DNA of 64,000 bases from Algoriphagus oliviformis (GTDB lineage: Bacteria > Bacteroidota > Bacteroidia > Cytophagales > Cyclobacteriaceae), in NCBI RefSeq assembly GCF_017254915.1, contig NZ_JAFKCT010000009.1, positions 181,678-245,677 of the forward strand, read 5' to 3'. Both the position numbers and the translations under genes were made by a program. Below the pieces are notes generated by a model, which ran no database searches, was not told the DNA's origin, and was given only the letters and a program-made list of their open reading frames with translations. Below, in pieces: positions 1 to 8,709 of the stretch; position 1 is the stretch's first letter; each line of letters starts with the position of its first letter.

Positions 1-727
1 TATCGGTCTGGAAGAAATAGTAGCCTTCCTCATTGAGCTGCTTGGGAATATTGGACAGGAAGTCGCCCATTTTGATCACGTTGAGCTCCTTGGGAATGTC
101 GGCTGGGCGAGTTTCCATAGGAGGATAGGGCACGTCAAACTTCATGGGATAGAAAAAGGTGTGGATAGCCGGACTGCTGACCGTCTTGAAGAGCAAAGAC
201 TCCTCTTTGTTGAGGTAGCTTTGGTCAAAGGGAACCTCGTTGGCATAGTAGGCCCCAAAGTCCGGCTGGTCAAAAACATAGGTGCTCTTGAGGTCGATGT
301 GGTACACGTACTCGTCGCCTTGACGCGTATCCACCACGCTGAGCATTGCAATGGCGGTTTGCTGGCTGTCGGGCACTTCTACGTTTTGCTCAAAGATCCA
401 GTGTCTCTCGGTATCCGCCTTTAGGTCTGCTTCCTGGAGCGTAGTGCTGAGCTCGTCGGTGATTTCCTGTTCGTAGGAGTTCAGGATGGCGTGGCTGAAG
501 GTGAAGTCGCTGAAGGTGGGGTTTTCCTCGATCTTCTCGATCACGTACTGCACCTTGAAGGTGCTGGGGCCGGTTTTCAGCGGGATGATCTTCAGTCCCA
601 GGCGGGAATAGAGCGAGTATCTCAGGGCCTGGTCGGTGGAGGAAAGTGTTTTTTGGGCTTGGGAAACAAGGGGGACGGAAAGGATGCAGAGGAGAAAAAA
701 GAGGTGTAGGGGGGTGATTCGATTCAT
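1..727 (-). CDS. GWxTD domain-containing protein, N-terminal part (runs off the left edge)
   Basis: An open frame on the minus strand begins with ATG at 727 and stays open to base 1, so only about 242 N-terminal residues are visible. Residues 1-24 form a signal peptide (MNRITPLHLFFLLCILSVPL, then a small-residue cleavage region ending in QAQ). The mature part is beta-rich, and the visible end reads EEGYYFFQTD. That phrase matches the segment preceding the GWxTD domain in secreted Bacteroidota proteins, where I recall forms such as EGLYFIQTD. The diagnostic GWxTD motif itself would lie outside the window, so the family call is an inference from the N-terminal half. It diverges from the methyltransferase at 788, with 60 bp between the two starts. 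The function of GWxTD proteins is unknown; export across the inner membrane is the only role directly supported. Confidence 0.65.
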   Translation of the reverse strand, partial: MNRITPLHLFFLLCILSVPLVSQAQKTLSSTDQALRYSLYSRLGLKIIPLKTGPSTFKVQYVIEKIEENPTFSDFTFSHAILNSYEQEITDELSTTLQEADLKADTERHWIFEQNVEVPDSQQTAIAMLSVVDTRQGDEYVYHIDLKSTYVFDQPDFGAYYANEVPFDQSYLNKEESLLFKTVSSPAIHTFFYPMKFDVPYPPMETRPADIPKELNVIKMGDFLSNIPKQLNEEGYYFFQTD

Positions 728-759
728 TGGGTCTTCATCTCGGTTTTAAAAATTAGACT

Positions 760-767
760 TACTTTTG
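760..767 (+). promoter_or_regulatory. candidate Bacteroidota -7 box (TAnnTTTG)
   Basis: TACTTTTG fits the Bacteroidota primary sigma -7 consensus TAnnTTTG and lies about 20 bp before the methyltransferase ATG at 788. No clear TTG -33 element is seen at the expected distance, so this is only a candidate. Confidence 0.35.
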
Positions 768-787
768 CCAAAATACTAAAATTCCGA

Positions 788-1564
788 ATGGCTACCTACA
801 CTACGGAAATCGCCTCCGACAAGTTGATCAGCGACAATCCCATCCACCAAAGACTGCTCAAAGCCTACATTGCCGCCAAGCCCTGGATTTCAGGCGACTT
901 GCTGGAGGTGGGCTGTGGCGAAGGCCGTGGAGTGGAGGAGTTGCTTCCCTTGGCCAAAAGCTATGTAGGTCTCGACAAGATCGGCGAAGTGATCGCGATG
1001 CTGCAGGCCAAGTTTCCCGGTGTGGATTTTCGTCAGGCCGTGATCCCGCCTTTCGTGGGTTTTGTGGACAAAAGCTACGACACGATTGTCAGCTTCCAGG
1101 TGATCGAGCACATCGCAGACGACCGCCTTTTTCTGCAGGAAATCTACCGCATGCTCAAGCCTGGCGGCAAAGCCATCATCTCTACCCCAAACATCAACCA
1201 TACCCTTTCCCGAAATCCCTGGCATGAGCGGGAGTATACCCCCCAGCAGCTGATCGACCTGGCCTCGTCGATTTTTGACCAAGTGGATGCCAAGGGAGTG
1301 GGCGGAAACGGGAAGGTCTGGGAGTATCACGAGGCCAACCGCAAGTCTGTGAACAAGATCATGCGCTTCGATATTTTTGACCTCCAGCATAGGCTGCCTG
1401 CGTCGGTCTTGAGGATGCCCTACGAGATTCTGAATCGCATGAACAGAAACAAGCTCCACAAACAGCAGGGAACTTCTGTCGTGGAAATCACCCACCAGGA
1501 TTTTCCTCTGGTCGAAAATCCCGCCGAGGGCCTGGATTTGTTTTATGTGATGTGGAAAAAATAA
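788..1564 (+). CDS. class I SAM-dependent methyltransferase
   Basis: A 258-residue soluble protein with the Rossmann-type methyltransferase fold. Motif I (LLEVGCGEGRG, residues 38-48) is the S-adenosylmethionine-binding glycine loop. An acidic residue follows in VGLDK (about 60-64), and post-I/II motifs appear at YDTIVSFQVIEHI and LKPGGKAIISTPN (about 99-138). The VIEHI and LKPGG signatures are typical of UbiE/Coq3-like Methyltransf_11/25 enzymes. The C-terminal 80 residues are likely substrate-specific. The substrate cannot be told from sequence. The gene is monocistronic and followed by a repeat-rich spacer. The first ATG is chosen because it lies 20 bp after a good -7 box and the N-terminus reads as coding. 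Confidence 0.88.
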   Translation: MATYTTEIASDKLISDNPIHQRLLKAYIAAKPWISGDLLEVGCGEGRGVEELLPLAKSYVGLDKIGEVIAMLQAKFPGVDFRQAVIPPFVGFVDKSYDTIVSFQVIEHIADDRLFLQEIYRMLKPGGKAIISTPNINHTLSRNPWHEREYTPQQLIDLASSIFDQVDAKGVGGNGKVWEYHEANRKSVNKIMRFDIFDLQHRLPASVLRMPYEILNRMNRNKLHKQQGTSVVEITHQDFPLVENPAEGLDLFYVMWKK

Positions 1565-1975
1565 TTGGGTTAAAAATGATAGGCTATACAGATCGCCCCT
1601 TCAGGGCTCATGTGTTGTCGATTGTTTTTTAGCCCCGAATCCCATTCGGGGCTAAAACAGGGCGCGCCTTCGGCGCTATTCTGCCCCGTTGGTAAGTCGT
1701 AGTGCCGACGGCACGCACGGTAATCGCTGCAAACGCCAAACCCGCCTTCGGCGATTTTCGGTGTTCCGGCGATGTCTATTTAGACAGGCGGGTGTCAGTC
1801 ACAGTGCCAAAGGCACGCACCGTACTAGCCCGGAATGAAATTCCGGGTTTTCGTGTGTAGTTGTTGTTTTCAAGAGTGCCACAGGCACGATCTGTAATGG
1901 AACGGGTAGCTGTCTAAATGAAAAAAGGGACCCGATCTAATCCGGGGCCCTTTTTTCGTGTTCAATTGTTTGGCG
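1565..1975. repeat. repeat-rich spacer with REP-like palindromes
   Basis: No gene is seen in this 411-bp spacer. It holds several short palindromes. There is a 14-bp stem with a CCC loop at 1627-1657 built on AGCCCCGAAT, and an 8-bp stem at 1829-1847 built on CCCGGAAT. Three GTGCCnnnGGCAC hairpins occur (around 1700, 1805 and 1877), each followed by a similar CGCACnGTA or CGATCTGTA phrase. They look like members of the dispersed intergenic repeat families of Bacteroidota. Confidence 0.6.
1921..1956. terminator. bidirectional rho-independent terminator
   Basis: An A6 tract, the stem GGGACCCG / CGGGGCCC (imperfect) and a T6 tract form a symmetrical hairpin between the convergent methyltransferase and DUF2723 genes. 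It can serve both strands and lies 20 bp beyond the DUF2723 stop codon. Confidence 0.7.
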
Positions 1976-4960
1976 TTACCTTCTCTCCAACATGCCAGGC
2001 GCGGCGCTGTCGGCGCCGATCAGGCTTTGGAGGCGTGACTGTAGGCTTTGGGCTTCTTCCTGATAGCCTCTTTCCTCCAGGAGCGGGATGAAGTATTTCA
2101 CCATCTCGATGGAGATCATCATCTCGCGGTCATAGCCCCTGTCTTCACGGGTATAGAACTCGATCATGTCCAGGGATTTCTTGGAGATTTTGTCGATGAT
2201 ATCGAGGGCTTTTTCGTCTTCTCCCACTTCGAAGAAGAGCGGCACGGACTGTCCGCTGCTCAGGTCGTAAGGAACAGCCTCGTTGGGGATGGTCTGCAGG
2301 CCATAGTTGAGCAGGGTTGCGGCTTCCTCCATCTTGTTTTCGTCCAGCAGCGCCATGACGATGCTGTTTAGCGAGCTTCGGTGGTTGGAGGTGAAGCGTC
2401 TGTATTCCTCGTCGTAGTATGCGTCGGGATTGTCCATGCCACGGAAGGAAAACTTCTCCATGTAGTTTTGATAGGCGATGTCTGTGTTGACCAGCTCGTC
2501 GCGGACATAGTCAGGCTTTCTCACCGGCAGGAGACGGTAGGTCATTCCCTCCATCACCACGTGGTCGGCGACGTTGATCCCGATGGTGGAGAGGGAGGTG
2601 TTGTTGAAGTAGATGGGTCTGTCCCAGTTGTTGCTTACGATGAGGTCGATGAGCATGAGAGTTCCCTTGGTGACATACTGTCCTTTGATCTGCAGGTTCA
2701 TCTGCGGCGCAAAGAACTCGCGGAACTGGGTCGGTACGATCTCCTCGTTGGCTACGAAGCTGCTGTCGACTTCCATGATCAGGTTTCGCGAAGGTACCAT
2801 GTTGACCACGCTTTTGCCGCCGGTCTTCATCTTCAGGAGGTCTGAGCCGCTGTTGATCAGCTTGAGGTATTCCCTGGCAGAGATGGCGTTGAGGTTTTCC
2901 TGCTCCATCACATAGAGTACGTCGTTGGTGCCTTTTTGGTAGCGTTCTTTTGGCAGGGAGAAAGGCAGGGGATCGGACTCGTTGGCTTGGCTGGTCATCT
3001 GCTGCACGTACCAGTCGGTGTCAAAGTAGCTGAGGACGATCACCCGCACGTCGGTACGGAAGCCTTCGACCTCCTGTACGTACCAGAGCGGGAAGGTATC
3101 GTTGTCCCCGCCGGTGAAGAGGATGGCGTTGGGAGCACAGGATGCGAGGAAGTTTCTTGCCGAATCCACCGAGAAGAAGCGTCCCTTTCTGTTGTGGTCG
3201 TTCCAGTTTTGGGCTCCCATGAGTCCAGCCACCGGCAAGGTGATCAGAGTGGCGATGATCCCGGCCGTGCCGAGGTTTTTGGTCGCTTTGGCCAGGCCGT
3301 GGGCGATGGCGAGTACGCCCATCCCCGCCCAGATGGCGAAGGCGTAGAAGCTACCCACGTAGATGTAATCCCGCTCTCTTGGCTCCACGGGCGGCGAGTT
3401 GAGATAAAGCACCAGCACCACGCCCATCATCAGGAAGAGCATGAGGTTGACGTAGAAATACTTGGGGTCTTTTTTGGCTTGGAAGAAAATACCGATGATC
3501 CCCAGCAGCAAAGGCAGCATCAGGTAGTTGTTGTGGCCTTTGTTTTCGGTGATGTAGTCCGGGTACTTGTCGCTGAAGGCATCCGCGATCCCCATCCAAG
3601 GAGCGTCGCTGAAGTCGCTTTCCCTCCCGGAAAAATTCCACATGAAATACCTCCAGTACATGTGTCCCAGCTGGTGGCTGAGCATGAAGTAGATGTTGTC
3701 GCCAAAGGTCGGCTCCTGTCCCTCGCGCAGACCGAGCTTGGAGCGGTAGATGCGCTTGTGGTTTTCCTGGGTGGAATAGATTCGGGGTAAAATGGTGGTT
3801 TTGCTCGGATCGTAGGTGTTTTTCAGCTCGTAGTCCACGATCTCGTATTTGTCTTTGCCCTTCATATAGACCGGCGCACCTTCTTCCTGATCCACCAGCT
3901 GGGCGGTGAAGTATTGGCCGTGGAGCAGGGGACGGTAGCCGTACTGCTCACGCTTCAGGTAAGACACATAGCTGATGATGTCCTTGGGCGCGTTTTGGTT
4001 GATGATCGGGTCTTGGTTGGAGCGGACGATGATCAAGGCGTAGCTGCCGTATCCGATCATGATGAAGGTGAGCGAAAGCAGAATTGTGTTGAGTAGCGTT
4101 TTTTGCTTCTGGATCGAATAGCGGATGCCGTAGACCAAGGCTCCCAAGAAAAGGATCATAAACACCACAATGCCGGAGCCGAAGGGCAAGCCCATGCTGT
4201 TGACAAAGAAGATCTCCATGGAGCCGGCGATGCTGGGCAGGCCGGGGATGATCAGGTTGTTGATGATGATGAGGGCCACGCCACCGAGGAACATCGCGGC
4301 GATGCCACCCTTAAAGCTTGGGTTGGGGTATTTTTTGAAATAGTAAACCAGCGCCAAAGCAGGCAGCGTCACCAGGTTCAGCAAGTGGACACCGATGGAG
4401 AGGCCAACGAGGTAGGCGATGAAGATCATCCACTGGTTTTCCAGCTTGGGATCTTTGATCACGTCCCACTTCAAAAAGGCCCAGATCACAATCGCCGTGA
4501 AGAAGGAGGACATGGAGTACACCTCGGCTTCTACTGCCGAAAACCAAAAGCTGTCAGAAAATGTGTAGATCAGCGATCCCACGATCGCGGAGCCCATCAG
4601 GGCGATAGTCTGGCCCTTGGTCTCCTGTCCGTCCTGGATGGAGAAGAGCCTTTTCCCAAAAAGCGTAATCGACCAAAACAGAAACAGGATGGTAAATCCG
4701 GAGAACAGCGCACTGCCGACGTTCATCCAATAGGCGACCTGCAGCCCGTCACCCATGGCGAGGAAACCGAACATCCGATAGACCAAAAGAAAAAACGGAG
4801 CCCCGGGAGGGTGGGGTACTTGGAGTTTGTAAGAGGAAGCGATGAATTCACCCGGATCCCAAAAACTGGCGGTTTGTTCTACGGTCAGGATGTAGACCAG
4901 TGTGGCAACAGCAAAAATGACCCAGCCGGTGACGTTATTGATCTGCTTATAATTGAGCAT
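1976..4960 (-). CDS. DUF2723 family (TMEM260-like) multipass membrane protein
   Basis: A 994-residue integral membrane protein. The N-terminus has the family hallmark: a first membrane helix, then FWDPGEF (about residues 33-39) and HPPGAP (about 49-54), an acidic/proline periplasmic loop like those of GT-C glycosyltransferases. About a dozen hydrophobic segments follow up to roughly residue 600, then a soluble C-terminal domain. Eukaryotic TMEM260, the homologous family, is an O-mannosyltransferase. A protein glycosyltransferase role in the inner membrane is therefore plausible here, and Bacteroidota are known for periplasmic protein O-glycosylation, but substrate and donor are inferred. The first ATG (4960) directly precedes a good membrane helix. 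The gene is monocistronic and divergent from the sulfur cluster. Confidence 0.88.
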   Translation of the reverse strand: MLNYKQINNVTGWVIFAVATLVYILTVEQTASFWDPGEFIASSYKLQVPHPPGAPFFLLVYRMFGFLAMGDGLQVAYWMNVGSALFSGFTILFLFWSITLFGKRLFSIQDGQETKGQTIALMGSAIVGSLIYTFSDSFWFSAVEAEVYSMSSFFTAIVIWAFLKWDVIKDPKLENQWMIFIAYLVGLSIGVHLLNLVTLPALALVYYFKKYPNPSFKGGIAAMFLGGVALIIINNLIIPGLPSIAGSMEIFFVNSMGLPFGSGIVVFMILFLGALVYGIRYSIQKQKTLLNTILLSLTFIMIGYGSYALIIVRSNQDPIINQNAPKDIISYVSYLKREQYGYRPLLHGQYFTAQLVDQEEGAPVYMKGKDKYEIVDYELKNTYDPSKTTILPRIYSTQENHKRIYRSKLGLREGQEPTFGDNIYFMLSHQLGHMYWRYFMWNFSGRESDFSDAPWMGIADAFSDKYPDYITENKGHNNYLMLPLLLGIIGIFFQAKKDPKYFYVNLMLFLMMGVVLVLYLNSPPVEPRERDYIYVGSFYAFAIWAGMGVLAIAHGLAKATKNLGTAGIIATLITLPVAGLMGAQNWNDHNRKGRFFSVDSARNFLASCAPNAILFTGGDNDTFPLWYVQEVEGFRTDVRVIVLSYFDTDWYVQQMTSQANESDPLPFSLPKERYQKGTNDVLYVMEQENLNAISAREYLKLINSGSDLLKMKTGGKSVVNMVPSRNLIMEVDSSFVANEEIVPTQFREFFAPQMNLQIKGQYVTKGTLMLIDLIVSNNWDRPIYFNNTSLSTIGINVADHVVMEGMTYRLLPVRKPDYVRDELVNTDIAYQNYMEKFSFRGMDNPDAYYDEEYRRFTSNHRSSLNSIVMALLDENKMEEAATLLNYGLQTIPNEAVPYDLSSGQSVPLFFEVGEDEKALDIIDKISKKSLDMIEFYTREDRGYDREMMISIEMVKYFIPLLEERGYQEEAQSLQSRLQSLIGADSAAPGMLERR

Positions 4961-5097
4961 TAAGAGGGGAAATTAGTCGCGGCGAAAATATGAAAATTTA
5001 CGCCAAGTCCGGGTTTTTTAGCACTTTTTAAAACCGCCTGGAGTTAGCCCAAATGCAGGTGTGACAAATATTACTGTGTCAAAGACCCGAGGGTCTC

Positions 5098-5105
5098 TAC
5101 ATTTG
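5098..5105 (+). promoter_or_regulatory. candidate -7 box upstream of thioredoxin
   Basis: TACATTTG matches TAnnTTTG exactly and lies 22 bp before the thioredoxin ATG. A short palindrome GACCCGAGGGTC (5084-5095) precedes it directly and could be an operator. No convincing -33 TTG is visible. Confidence 0.4.
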
Positions 5106-5127
5106 TATCATCCAAAAGAAAAGAGCC

Positions 5128-5448
5128 ATGAGTACGCAAGCGAAAACATTTCAAGAGCTGATAGATGGGGACACGCCCGTGTTGGTGGATTTCTTCGCCG
5201 TCTGGTGTGGACCCTGCAAGACGATGCAGCCCATCCTGGAGGACGCCAGCAAGCAGCTCGGGGGGCAGGTGAAAATCATCAAGGTGGACGTGGACAAAAA
5301 TCCCTTGGCTGCGAGCAGATTCCAGGTGAGAGGGGTGCCCACGCTGATCCTCTTCCACAAAGGCAAGCTCCTCTGGAGACAGTCGGGAGTTGTGCCAGCC
5401 CATCAGTTGGTCCAAACCGTCAAGTCCAACCTGCTCGCGCAGGCCTGA
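5128..5448 (+). CDS. trxA: thioredoxin
   Basis: A 106-residue single-domain thioredoxin without a signal peptide, so cytoplasmic. The redox centre WCGPC (Cys27 and Cys30) follows the VLVDFFAV strand, and the cis-proline loop RGVPTLILF (about residues 70-78) is intact. It transfers electrons by dithiol-disulfide exchange. It is the first gene of a sulfur-related cluster followed by the MBL/rhodanese protein (88-bp gap) and two YeeE-type genes. It may therefore act as sulfane-sulfur or persulfide acceptor for the rhodaneses rather than as the only housekeeping thioredoxin; that partnership is inferred from position. The start at 5128 was chosen because it gives the normal family length; an overlapping out-of-frame ORF from 5061 is a shadow. 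Confidence 0.9.
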   Translation: MSTQAKTFQELIDGDTPVLVDFFAVWCGPCKTMQPILEDASKQLGGQVKIIKVDVDKNPLAASRFQVRGVPTLILFHKGKLLWRQSGVVPAHQLVQTVKSNLLAQA

Positions 5449-5535
5449 TCCGACTGTGACAAAAGTCGCTTCCAGTAGCGGAGGACTTTGATAATTTTGA
5501 ATTGAAATTTTGAAAAAATCCAAAAAAACAGCCAT

Positions 5536-6957
5536 ATGAAAATCGAACAAATCTATACCGGATGCCTTGCCCAAGGAGCCTATTACCTGGAGTCCGAAGG
5601 GGAAGCCGCGGTGATCGACCCACTGAGAGAGGTGCAGCCCTACATTGAGAAGGCCGAGCGCCGCAATGCCACGATCAAGTACGTCTTTGAGACACACTTC
5701 CATGCGGACTTCGTGTCGGGCCATCAGGATCTGGCGGCAAAGACCGGAGCCAAGATCGTCTATGGGCCTACCGAGATGAAAATGGGCTTCGAAGCCATCG
5801 TTGCCAAAGACAACCAGGAGTTTACGCTGGGCAAAACCAAAATCCGCGTGCTCCACACGCCCGGCCACACCATGGAGTCCGTCTGCTACCTGCTCATCAA
5901 CGAGGAAGGGAAAGAGGAGGCGATCTTCACCGGGGATACCCTCTTCATCGGCGACGTGGGGCGTCCCGACCTGGCGCAGAAAGTGTCCGATGACCTGACC
6001 CAAGAGAAGCTGGCAGGCCACCTCTACGACTCGCTGAGAGACAAGATCATGCCGCTTTCCGACGAGCTGATCGTCTATCCAGCCCATGGCGCAGGGTCTG
6101 CCTGCGGCAAAAACATGAGCAAGGAGACCTCCGACACCCTGGGCAACCAGAAGAAGACCAACTACGCCCTCCAGCCGATGAGCAAGGAGGAATTTGTAAA
6201 GCAGGTGCTGACGGGTCTGACTCCGCCGCCGGCCTATTTCCCGCAAAACGTGATGATGAACATCCAGGGATACGACAGCATTGACGAGGTTTTGGAGCGG
6301 GGCGAAAGACCCCTTTCCCCGGCCGAGTTTGAGGCTGCGGCCAACGAGACCGGTGCCTTGATCCTTGATACCCGAGACGCGCAGACCTTCGCCAAGGGCT
6401 TTGTCCCCAACTCCATCAACATCGGTATCGACGGCAGCTTCGCCGTGTGGGTAGGGGCGATGATTCCCGATCTGAAGCAGGAGATTCTTGTCGTCGCCGA
6501 GGAGGGCAGAGAGGAAGAGGTCATCACCAGACTGGCCCGGGTGGGCTATGACTATGCCATCGGATACCTCAAGGGCGGCTTCAAGGCTTGGAAGGAAGCC
6601 GGAAACGAAGTGGACTCCATCACGTCCATCACTGCAGAGGAGCTTGCGAAAATCAAGGAAAGCGATCCCGACATCCATATACTTGACGTCCGCAAAAACT
6701 CCGAGTTTCTCTCCGAGCACGTCGTCGGCGCCGAAAATGCGGCTTTGGACTACATCAACGAGAGCATGCTCCAGGTGGACAAGGACAAGACCTACTACGT
6801 GCACTGCGCAGGCGGCTACCGCTCCATGGTGTTCAATTCCATCCTGAGAGCGAGAGGCTATGACAAGTTGGTGGACATCGCCGGTGGATTCAAGGCCCTC
6901 AAAGACTCCGGCAAGTTTGCCGTGTCAGACTACGTCTGTCCGACGACGCTGCTGTAG
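5536..6957 (+). CDS. MBL-fold hydrolase (persulfide dioxygenase-like) fused to two rhodanese domains
   Basis: A 473-residue fusion. Residues 1-245 form a metallo-beta-lactamase domain of ETHE1/persulfide dioxygenase type. Its metal ligands are THFHAD (His54, His56, Asp58), His111 in HTPGHT, Asp134 in FTGDT and His184 in YPAHG. Residues about 260-360 form a first rhodanese domain whose active-site loop (VVAEEGREEEV) lacks the catalytic cysteine. Residues about 375-465 form a second rhodanese domain with an intact loop HCAGGYRS (Cys424). Such fusions oxidise glutathione- or protein-bound persulfides to sulfite and pass sulfane sulfur between domains. The degenerate first rhodanese is probably structural or regulatory. 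No signal peptide is present. The neighbours (thioredoxin and YeeE transporters) support a role in sulfide/thiosulfate handling. Confidence 0.9.
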   Translation: MKIEQIYTGCLAQGAYYLESEGEAAVIDPLREVQPYIEKAERRNATIKYVFETHFHADFVSGHQDLAAKTGAKIVYGPTEMKMGFEAIVAKDNQEFTLGKTKIRVLHTPGHTMESVCYLLINEEGKEEAIFTGDTLFIGDVGRPDLAQKVSDDLTQEKLAGHLYDSLRDKIMPLSDELIVYPAHGAGSACGKNMSKETSDTLGNQKKTNYALQPMSKEEFVKQVLTGLTPPPAYFPQNVMMNIQGYDSIDEVLERGERPLSPAEFEAAANETGALILDTRDAQTFAKGFVPNSINIGIDGSFAVWVGAMIPDLKQEILVVAEEGREEEVITRLARVGYDYAIGYLKGGFKAWKEAGNEVDSITSITAEELAKIKESDPDIHILDVRKNSEFLSEHVVGAENAALDYINESMLQVDKDKTYYVHCAGGYRSMVFNSILRARGYDKLVDIAGGFKALKDSGKFAVSDYVCPTTLL

Positions 6958-6984
6958 TCTGAGTAGATGGTAGCTAGAAGTTAG

Positions 6985-7400
6985 TATCAAGTAGCAAGAT
7001 GTGAGTGGTGAGTAGTAAGTGGTGAGTAGTGGTACCACTTACCAACTTACTGTTTACCACTTACCGTTTACTCTGACGGTGCGTTTGTAAGGAGTGAGTC
7101 TTAAGTAGTGAGTAGTGAGTAGTAGAACCGATTACAGCGACGACTTACCACTTACTGTTTACCACTTACCGTTTACTCTGACGGTGCGTATGTAAGGAGT
7201 GAGTAGTAAGTAGTGAGTAGTGAGTAGTAGAACCGATTGCAGCTACTACTTACCACTTACCGTTTACTGCTTACCATTTACCTCTGACGCTGCGCTTGTA
7301 AGGAGTGAGTCGTAAGTAGTTAGTAGTGAGAAGTAAAACCGATTACAGCTACCATTTACCACTTACTGTTTACCACTTACTATTAACTACTCCCCGCTCT
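6985..7400. repeat. array of 7-bp words with a 105-106 bp tandem, self-complementary
   Basis: The spacer between the MBL-rhodanese stop and the yeeE start (6958-7442) has no gene. It reads almost entirely as heptads of the types AGTGAGT/AGTAAGT and CACTTAC/TGTTTAC, which are reverse complements of each other, so the DNA can fold into long imperfect hairpins. A landmark, CTCTGACGGTGCG and its variant, recurs at 7071, 7176 and 7282, giving a tandem unit of 105-106 bp (15 heptads). There is no CRISPR-like spacer variation. Confidence 0.8.
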
Positions 7401-7442
7401 CCCGTCTCATACATTTCCAATCTCCCTGATTTACAGATATTC

Positions 7443-8024
7443 ATGAACACCTTTCTTCAATGGCTTTCCCAGCCTTGGCCCTGGTATGTGGCCGGGCCAA
7501 TAATCGGACTCACGGTCCCGGCATTGCTCATCTTGGGAAACAAAACTTTCGGCATCTCTTCCTCGCTGAGGCACATCTGCGCCGCCTGCGTGCCCGCGGG
7601 CATTCCCTTTTTCTCCTACAATTGGCGAAAAGAAACCTGGAATCTCCTCTTTGTGCTGGGGGTAGGGATCGGCGGCTTTTTGGCAACAAATTTCTTGGCC
7701 AATCCGGACACCATCGTGATCTCCGAGGCTACGCAGCGTGACCTGGCCGCTTTGGGCATTACGGACTATTCCGACCTGATGCCCTCGCAAATATTCTCCT
7801 GGGAAAACCTCTTCACCGGAAAGGGGCTGCTCTTCTTCGTGCTGGGGGGCTTCCTGGTGGGATTTGGAACGCGCTATGCCGGAGGCTGTACCTCAGGCCA
7901 TGCGATCATGGGAATCAGCTCCCTGCAGTGGCCTTCGGTGATCGCCACGATCTTCTTCATGGTCGGGGGATTCCTGATGACCCATGTGCTCCTGGAGCCA
8001 CTGATGAAACTCGTAGGATTCTAA
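7443..8024 (+). CDS. YeeE/YedE family sulfur transporter, half 1
   Basis: A 193-residue inner-membrane protein with about five hydrophobic segments. It carries the YeeE/YedE signature GTRYAGGCTSGH with its conserved cysteine, followed by GISSLQWPSV. E. coli YeeE (TsuA) is a thiosulfate importer that relays thiosulfate between conserved cysteines. Here the family is split into two adjacent short genes, a common arrangement in Bacteroidota. The longer open frame from 7326 would add residues encoded by the heptad array, which are not believable protein. The ATG at 7443 begins with a membrane-protein N-terminus and is preferred. It is followed by half 2 after 12 bp. The likely role is uptake or export of thiosulfate or sulfane sulfur for the upstream enzymes. 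Confidence 0.85.
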   Translation: MNTFLQWLSQPWPWYVAGPIIGLTVPALLILGNKTFGISSSLRHICAACVPAGIPFFSYNWRKETWNLLFVLGVGIGGFLATNFLANPDTIVISEATQRDLAALGITDYSDLMPSQIFSWENLFTGKGLLFFVLGGFLVGFGTRYAGGCTSGHAIMGISSLQWPSVIATIFFMVGGFLMTHVLLEPLMKLVGF

Positions 8025-8036
8025 ACCAACAAGAAC

Positions 8037-8531
8037 ATGTCAAAAGTAGCAGTAAAAAATACAGGGGTTGAGGATCCAAATTGCGTGGCTCCCAACCTTC
8101 AGCAAAACCACGACAAAGGCCTAGAGCTCCTGAAATACCTCATTTTGGGGACACTTTTCGGGATTGTGTTTGTGAAGGCCGAGATCATTTCCTGGTTTAG
8201 GATTCAGGAGATGTTCCGTCTCCAGTCCTTCCATATGTATGGGGTGATCGGTTCGGCGGTGGTGACGGGAATGATCTCAGTGCAGCTGATCAAGCGCTTG
8301 AACATCAAAACCATCCACGGCGAGACCATCTTGATTCCCGACAAAGTCTTCAAAAAAGGCCAGGTGATCGGAGGATTTATCTTCGGTCTGGGTTGGGCGA
8401 TCACAGGAGCCTGTCCCGGGCCGCTCTTTGCGCAGATCGGCAGTGGCTACACCGTAGTGCTGGTGACCCTGATCTCCGCTTTGGCTGGAACTTGGGTCTA
8501 TGGCAAGTTTGCCGATAAATTGCCGAATTGA
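8037..8531 (+). CDS. YeeE/YedE family (DUF6691) transporter, half 2
   Basis: A 164-residue membrane protein with a hydrophilic N-terminal 30 residues and about four membrane helices. The conserved GWAITGACPGPLFAQIG segment (about residues 119-136) contains the family cysteine equivalent to that in the YeeE pore. It belongs with the DUF6691 second-half proteins that pair with short YeeE proteins. It lies 12 bp after half 1, so the two are surely co-transcribed and probably assemble as one transporter. A perfect terminator hairpin follows at 8597, closing the sulfur operon. Confidence 0.85.
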   Translation: MSKVAVKNTGVEDPNCVAPNLQQNHDKGLELLKYLILGTLFGIVFVKAEIISWFRIQEMFRLQSFHMYGVIGSAVVTGMISVQLIKRLNIKTIHGETILIPDKVFKKGQVIGGFIFGLGWAITGACPGPLFAQIGSGYTVVLVTLISALAGTWVYGKFADKLPN

Positions 8532-8547
8532 TTAACCTGATGCGATG

Positions 8548-8580
8548 AACTTTTCCAAAGTTTCAAACTTTGGAAAAGTT
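8548..8580. repeat. 33-bp perfect palindrome, family member 1
   Basis: A 16-bp inverted repeat around a single central base, built on TTTTCCAAAGTTT / AAACTTTGGAAAA. A near-identical copy with the same 3' flank (GTTTGTCT) lies at 10108-10140, and a related palindrome (CCCTCCAAGGGTT arms) lies at 59773. They look like dispersed REP-type elements. Confidence 0.75.
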
Positions 8581-8596
8581 GTTTGTCTGCGCCCGA

Positions 8597-8620
8597 GCGA
8601 GTGTCCCCACTCGCTTTTTT
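8597..8620 (+). terminator. rho-independent terminator of the sulfur operon
   Basis: A perfect 7-bp stem GCGAGTG / CACTCGC with a TCCC loop is followed directly by six T. It lies 66 bp after the last YeeE-type gene. Confidence 0.8.
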
Positions 8621-8709
8621 GTTTTCTGTAGCCGCAGGTGGAGACACTTGCGGGGCGGAGAGCTAGGGATAGTTGCAAATTGGGAAGGGATAGGGGCATG
8701 AAAAAAGAC

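Noticed and set aside
5071..6804. 577-residue minus-strand frame across thioredoxin and the MBL-rhodanese gene
   Set aside because: Antisense shadow of genes with intact catalytic motifs; no family features of its own.
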